Below are positions 60,404 through 64,000 of a stretch of DNA of 64,000 nucleotides, one piece after another. The notes beneath the pieces are model-generated. The model did not search any database. It saw only the letters and a list, made by a program, of their open reading frames with translations, and was not told the DNA's origin. The position numbers and the translations under genes were made by a program. Origin of the DNA: Leucocoprinus leucothites. Taxonomy: Eukaryota; Basidiomycota; Agaricomycetes; Agaricales; Agaricaceae. Position 1 is the first letter of the stretch. The number at the start of each line of letters is the position of its first letter. The stretch is taken from the NCBI GenBank assembly GCA_013368445.1, contig JAACJO010000005.1, positions 992,001 to 1,056,000 on the forward strand. The letters run 5' to 3'.

Positions 60404-63400
60404 TCAAAATCCGCCTAATCGTTTCTTCGTCGGCTTCTTCTTTGGCCTAGAGGGCCGTCCACCATGAGGCCCCGGAAGGACCTGCGTGCTCGCCATATAT
60501 TGTTCAGTTTGCTGCGAAAAGTTGTCTTGCGAGGTCTGCGACTTTGCCATTGGTGGCCCAAGTTGCCGTGGCTGACTCCCGAACATGCCCGTCGGCCGAA
60601 GGGAGGGCATTTGTGTTATCGCAAGTGGTTGTTTAGTGATAGGCTGACTCGTCGAGCCCAAGCCAGAAGCTAGAGCTTGAGATGGCATGATTGTTGGTGG
60701 CCGTTGTGAACTCATGACTTGCGACATGCTTGGCATCATATTTACTTGTCTGTCCCTCTGTGACATGGAATGCACAGCGCGTTGCAGACCAGAGCCACCG
60801 GTAGTGTCATACGGGTCCTGAAAGATGTAGTCTTTGGCCTTCGATCCCACCTCCCAGTCCTTGAGCAGCAGCCGCACTCCCATTGGTAATGTCACTTTTC
60901 CGGTTGAGTCCTCCTCCACTTCCTCCTCATGATCTCGGTCATAGTAGTCTTTCTTATACCTCACTTTCTCTTTAATGACAGGTGTCAGGTAGCCAAACTC
61001 AACCTCCGGAGGCTCTTCGATACTGTTTCCACCTAACGAGAGTGCCTCGGTCATTGTCTCCAGGTCATTTCCGACTTCACGTGGGCCAACGAATGGTGAT
61101 GGAGAGTAAACGTCTTTTGAAAGGGTCAAGTCCACAGCCAGCTGTTCCCGTGCGTTATTTTCTCTGCGCAGAGACAAGGCAGTTCGATCATCGTCCCAAA
61201 TGAGATCATAGGAGCGAAGAGATTCCGCCAAGCCTCGAGCACCAGTGCTAAGGTCCAAAGAGGGGTCGATACGGTGCTGGATGTCGGCAATGTTGTAATG
61301 CCATGGAACGCTCTCCTGTAGTTTATCAGTCGGAAACCTGTCTTGTGCAACAGCTCGAAAACCGCGAGCTGAGTTGATCAGACTTCCCGTGGTAAAGTCA
61401 GACCTCGAAGACTTGCTGGGATCCTCGTGAGACCGAAAGGCGATATCATAGCTGATTAGAGTATAAGTCTGCAAGTAGGCACGAGGAGAAGGGAATCCTA
61501 CCTTGTCAACATGTGTTCAGACGGGGTATCGCACGTTTGCCAAAAGGTAGGGAGTCGGTCCATGACATCATAGAATTCTTCTGCTTGTTCTTCCTCTACC
61601 TTCTCCTGTTCTTCCGCATACACTCGAAACACACCTTGCAGCCGCTGTTAGAAGGGTGGATGTCTCCAAATTACTTGAGCTTACGATCATAGGCAGGGAA
61701 TAGATCGGCCACGACTTTTTCTTGATCACCGAATATATCCAAGTCAGTCTTCATGTTTTGAGCTTTTCTCCTGAGGTCCTTGATCGCATCTGACTCCTCG
61801 ATAGTCACTGGAGTAGTCAGTTCCTGATCATCATCAAGAGCAATATGCAATTCAACACAGTCCACACCAGCCTGTTCATCGGCTCTGAAAAAGCTGATGG
61901 CGCGATTCTCATGCTGCAGAACGGCCTGTCCGGTGAATCGACGATAGCTAGCAGAGGGAAAGAGGCCGTAAGGAGAGTCGTTGACGCGTATGAGCTTATC
62001 ATCATGTCGTGAAACATTGTAAAATGTCAGCATTCCATTGCGCTTTGAGCTGAACAAGGTGGTAGCTACACGCGTGCAGTCAGAATCAGGTATAAAACGC
62101 CAGATTTCGAAATGAGACCCACGAGCACCATCAATGAAAAACGTTGACGTTTGAAGCGTCCTGTCGAACTGGCGATGGTGCTTGTAGCTCAGAAGGGGTT
62201 TTCCAGCGTATCGTGGATCAAGCCAGATAACTTGTGAGGTAGAGCAGAGCCGGATGAGACCATCTTGAGCATAGTCTTCGTTTGAAGTCAAAAAGTCTGT
62301 CGAAGGTTCGATATAGAGAGTGGATACCGCATTCGACTTTACTCAAGTTAGGAACAGGCTACTTGCTAGTAAACGAGGTCACACTTACTCGAAAGTCGAG
62401 ACAGTCCAAAGCCTTCCCTGACAGTACCATGCATTCTGTGTGCCTTGCTCCTCTTCCGATTCTCCAGAATGGGCTCACTGGTTCTGGGTCTGGTCCAGAG
62501 TACAGTTTTACCCTGAGAGGCTTTAGCTTAGGGACACTGGGAGCTTGAAGAAAAACGAAGGAACCTACATCGTCTTTTGACCGCCTGTTAAGCTGCACCC
62601 ATACACACCGCCCTTCTTGGTAGCTAAAAGCGCCTCGAAAGGTGTAGCGTCACACGAGACTTTGACGTCCACAATAGAAGCTCCGCCAACGTCGTAGCTC
62701 GTGAAGTATGTGAGATCCCTGACACCTCCAAGACTGGTTGCTGTTGGGTCAAGTTTGAGGAGGGAAGTGGCACCAAACGTTCGGACCCCAATCAACACAT
62801 CTTATAAATGTTCAGAAGAGAAATTTGATTAAATCATAGTGAACACCGACCTTTTCGAGTAGGTTCATTGGTAATTGGATATGGCGACGACACGATCTGC
62901 TGGATAGGTGTACTGAAAGTCCGTACAGGGATAGTTGTCGGTTTGATAGTTGCCCTCCCATTCGCATCCTCCGTAATTGGCGTTAAATCTGGAAAGTAAT
63001 TAGACGCGTTGAGCATGAAAGTGATACCAGGTAGACTCACTAAGTTCTGCACTCAGTTCCCCAGTCGAAAATACCAATTGCTTCGCCTTGTTGTACCCGA
63101 CGACAATATCCAAGACGTTTCCCTCAAAAGGGTCGAATTTCGCAAGCTCTGTAGCCTGAAGCGTATCCTCCGTGATCTGGTCTCTAATAACATCAGAAGA
63201 AATGTCAACTTCTGGGTATTTTGTGCGCAGAAAATGAGCCTGATAAATGGTTAATGCACATCCAAGACTCATATGAGCATTGACGCACTCCTTGGTCTGC
63301 TCCTTGGTTAATTGTAGTAGTTGGCTCAGGTAATGGTGGAGATTTGGTGATTGGAAAAATGCTCAGAGTTCTAGAGACACGAAATCTACTGGCTTTTGTA

Positions 63401-63624
63401 GGTCAACATCATTTCTTCTCAGAGCTGGGGGAGAGGTGCTCACCAGCCGGCCGTGCAGAGACCAGCGGCTCCCATTCGAATCTTCCGCTTCTCTGCACTA
63501 ATGTCGCAGCCTCCACAGCTCCATGGTCAAGTACGGGGTAGTTTCTCCCGACAAACTTGTTGTTTTTCTTGCCCGCTTTTGCTAATAAGTTTGGTGGTCG
63601 GTGATGGGATGGCCAGGTTTGCAT
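60404..63624 (-). CDS. RRN6: RNA polymerase I core-factor subunit Rrn6-like
   Basis: About eight exons spanning 3.2 kb encode a protein near 900 residues. The N-terminus is MQTWPSHHRPPNLLAKAGKK with GRNYPVLDHGAV. A beta-propeller-like middle includes WLDPRYAGKPLLSYKHHRQF with DRTLQTSTFFID, FEIWRFIPDSD and VEFGYLTPVIKEK. The C-terminal ~130 residues are Ser/Gln/Pro-rich and end in a Lys/Arg block with GGF (RPKKKPTKKRLGGF). WxDxR...PLLS-KHHR-FDRTL and the basic GGF end fit my recollection of Rrn6, which with Rrn7 and Rrn11 recruits Pol I to rDNA promoters (animal relative TAF1C). The assignment rests on these motifs and should be regarded as probable. The start ATG at 63624 is head-to-head with the uL3m gene, 88 bp away. 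Confidence 0.75.
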
Positions 63625-63712
63625 TAAAGAGGGCACTTTCCTTTTTTGGAGTGAGCGGACATTTTGATTCTTTCCGGCGCGTCTCCGTCACAGTCCACCC
63701 AACCGCCAAACC

Positions 63713-64000
63713 ATGCTCAGGCTCTGGGCTCACCGTCCACACCATCTTCAAATTTGTGCAAGGCACATACACTCTACTGTCTCTGCTGCAGCTGCTTCTT
63801 CTTCGGGAACGGGTACAGGAGCCTCAGAACCCGAAGCTTCAGCTCCAGGGAAATGGTCACCAGAGTCAATACGGACAGGCCTTATTGCACGAAAACGTGG
63901 CATGGCATCGCTTTGGAATGACCAAGGTGTCAAAATCCCAGTGACGGTGCTCCAGGTATGTCCTTTGTCTTTGTTTCCTCGTGTCTTTGAATTCTCATCA
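63713..64000 (+). CDS. MRPL9: Mitochondrial large-subunit ribosomal protein uL3m (5' part)
   Basis: The first exon (63713-63955) encodes 81 residues before a GTATGT donor, and the gene runs off the right edge. The N-terminus MLRLWAHRPHHLQICARHIH is rich in Arg and His and lacks acidic residues, as expected for mitochondrial import. After an Ala/Ser spacer the uL3 family begins: WSPESIRTGLIARKRGMASL, then WNDQGVKIPVTVLQ, matching the conserved start of bacterial/mitochondrial L3. The protein sits near the peptidyl-transferase centre of the mitoribosome. Confidence 0.85.
   Translation, partial: MLRLWAHRPHHLQICARHIHSTVSAAAASSSGTGTGASEPEASAPGKWSPESIRTGLIARKRGMASLWNDQGVKIPVTVLQVCPLSLFPRVFEFSS

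Overview
This window is nuclear DNA of a filamentous basidiomycete, most likely a mushroom-forming Agaricomycete. The genes are dense and on both strands, and are cut by many short GT-AG introns (about 40-75 nt). The protein set is fungal, and a clampless-1 (Clp1)-like gene, a DUF6699-type gene and an RFTS/BAH DNMT1-type DNA methyltransferase point to Basidiomycota. Gene coordinates below run from start codon to stop codon and include introns. I rebuilt splice junctions by hand from reading frame and family conservation. Several apparent N-termini began at GTG or TTG, so the start was moved to an ATG or an upstream exon.

Layout. 1-10 kb: CLP1-like (-), kinetochore DAD3 (+), inositol-pentakisphosphate 2-kinase IPK1 (+), isovaleryl-CoA dehydrogenase (+), Zn2Cys6 regulator (+). 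10-20 kb: dynein regulator LIS1/PAC1 (-), F-box protein (-), ATP synthase beta (+), tRNA-Ser(AGA) (+), DUF1776-like membrane protein (+), cyclic phosphodiesterase CPD1 (+), Nudix hydrolase (+). 20-30 kb: cytosolic glutamyl-tRNA synthetase (-) head-to-head with 2-isopropylmalate synthase LEU4 (+), then ATG9 (+) and an Ecm15/MTH1187-type protein (-). 30-40 kb: EH-domain protein (+), DNMT1-type methyltransferase (-) head-to-head with MCM7 (+). 40-50 kb: KEX2 (-), UNC-93-like transporter (+), two Hsp20 genes (+), a DUF6699-like gene (+). 50-64 kb: N-myristoyltransferase (+), UFD1 (-), CCT4 (+), F-box/LRR protein (-), mitochondrial carrier (-), a small unknown gene (-), RRN6-like Pol I factor (-), and the 5' end of mitochondrial ribosomal protein uL3m (+).

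The content is mainly core cell biology rather than a secondary-metabolite or mobile-element island. I saw no transposon, CRISPR array or virus-like gene. Several neighbours are functionally coherent head-to-head pairs with short shared promoters: GluRS/LEU4 with paired TGACTC sites, DNMT1/MCM7, and RRN6/uL3m.

The most unusual items are: a LEU4 protein of about 792 residues whose C-terminal LeuA regulatory region is present twice in tandem; the inverted Gcn4/Cpc1-like sites between GluRS and LEU4; an apparent one-base frame break at a splice junction in the N-myristoyltransferase gene; a 5-nt microexon in the Ecm15-like gene; a GC-AG intron in KEX2; and a tandem Hsp20 pair in which one copy has diverged.
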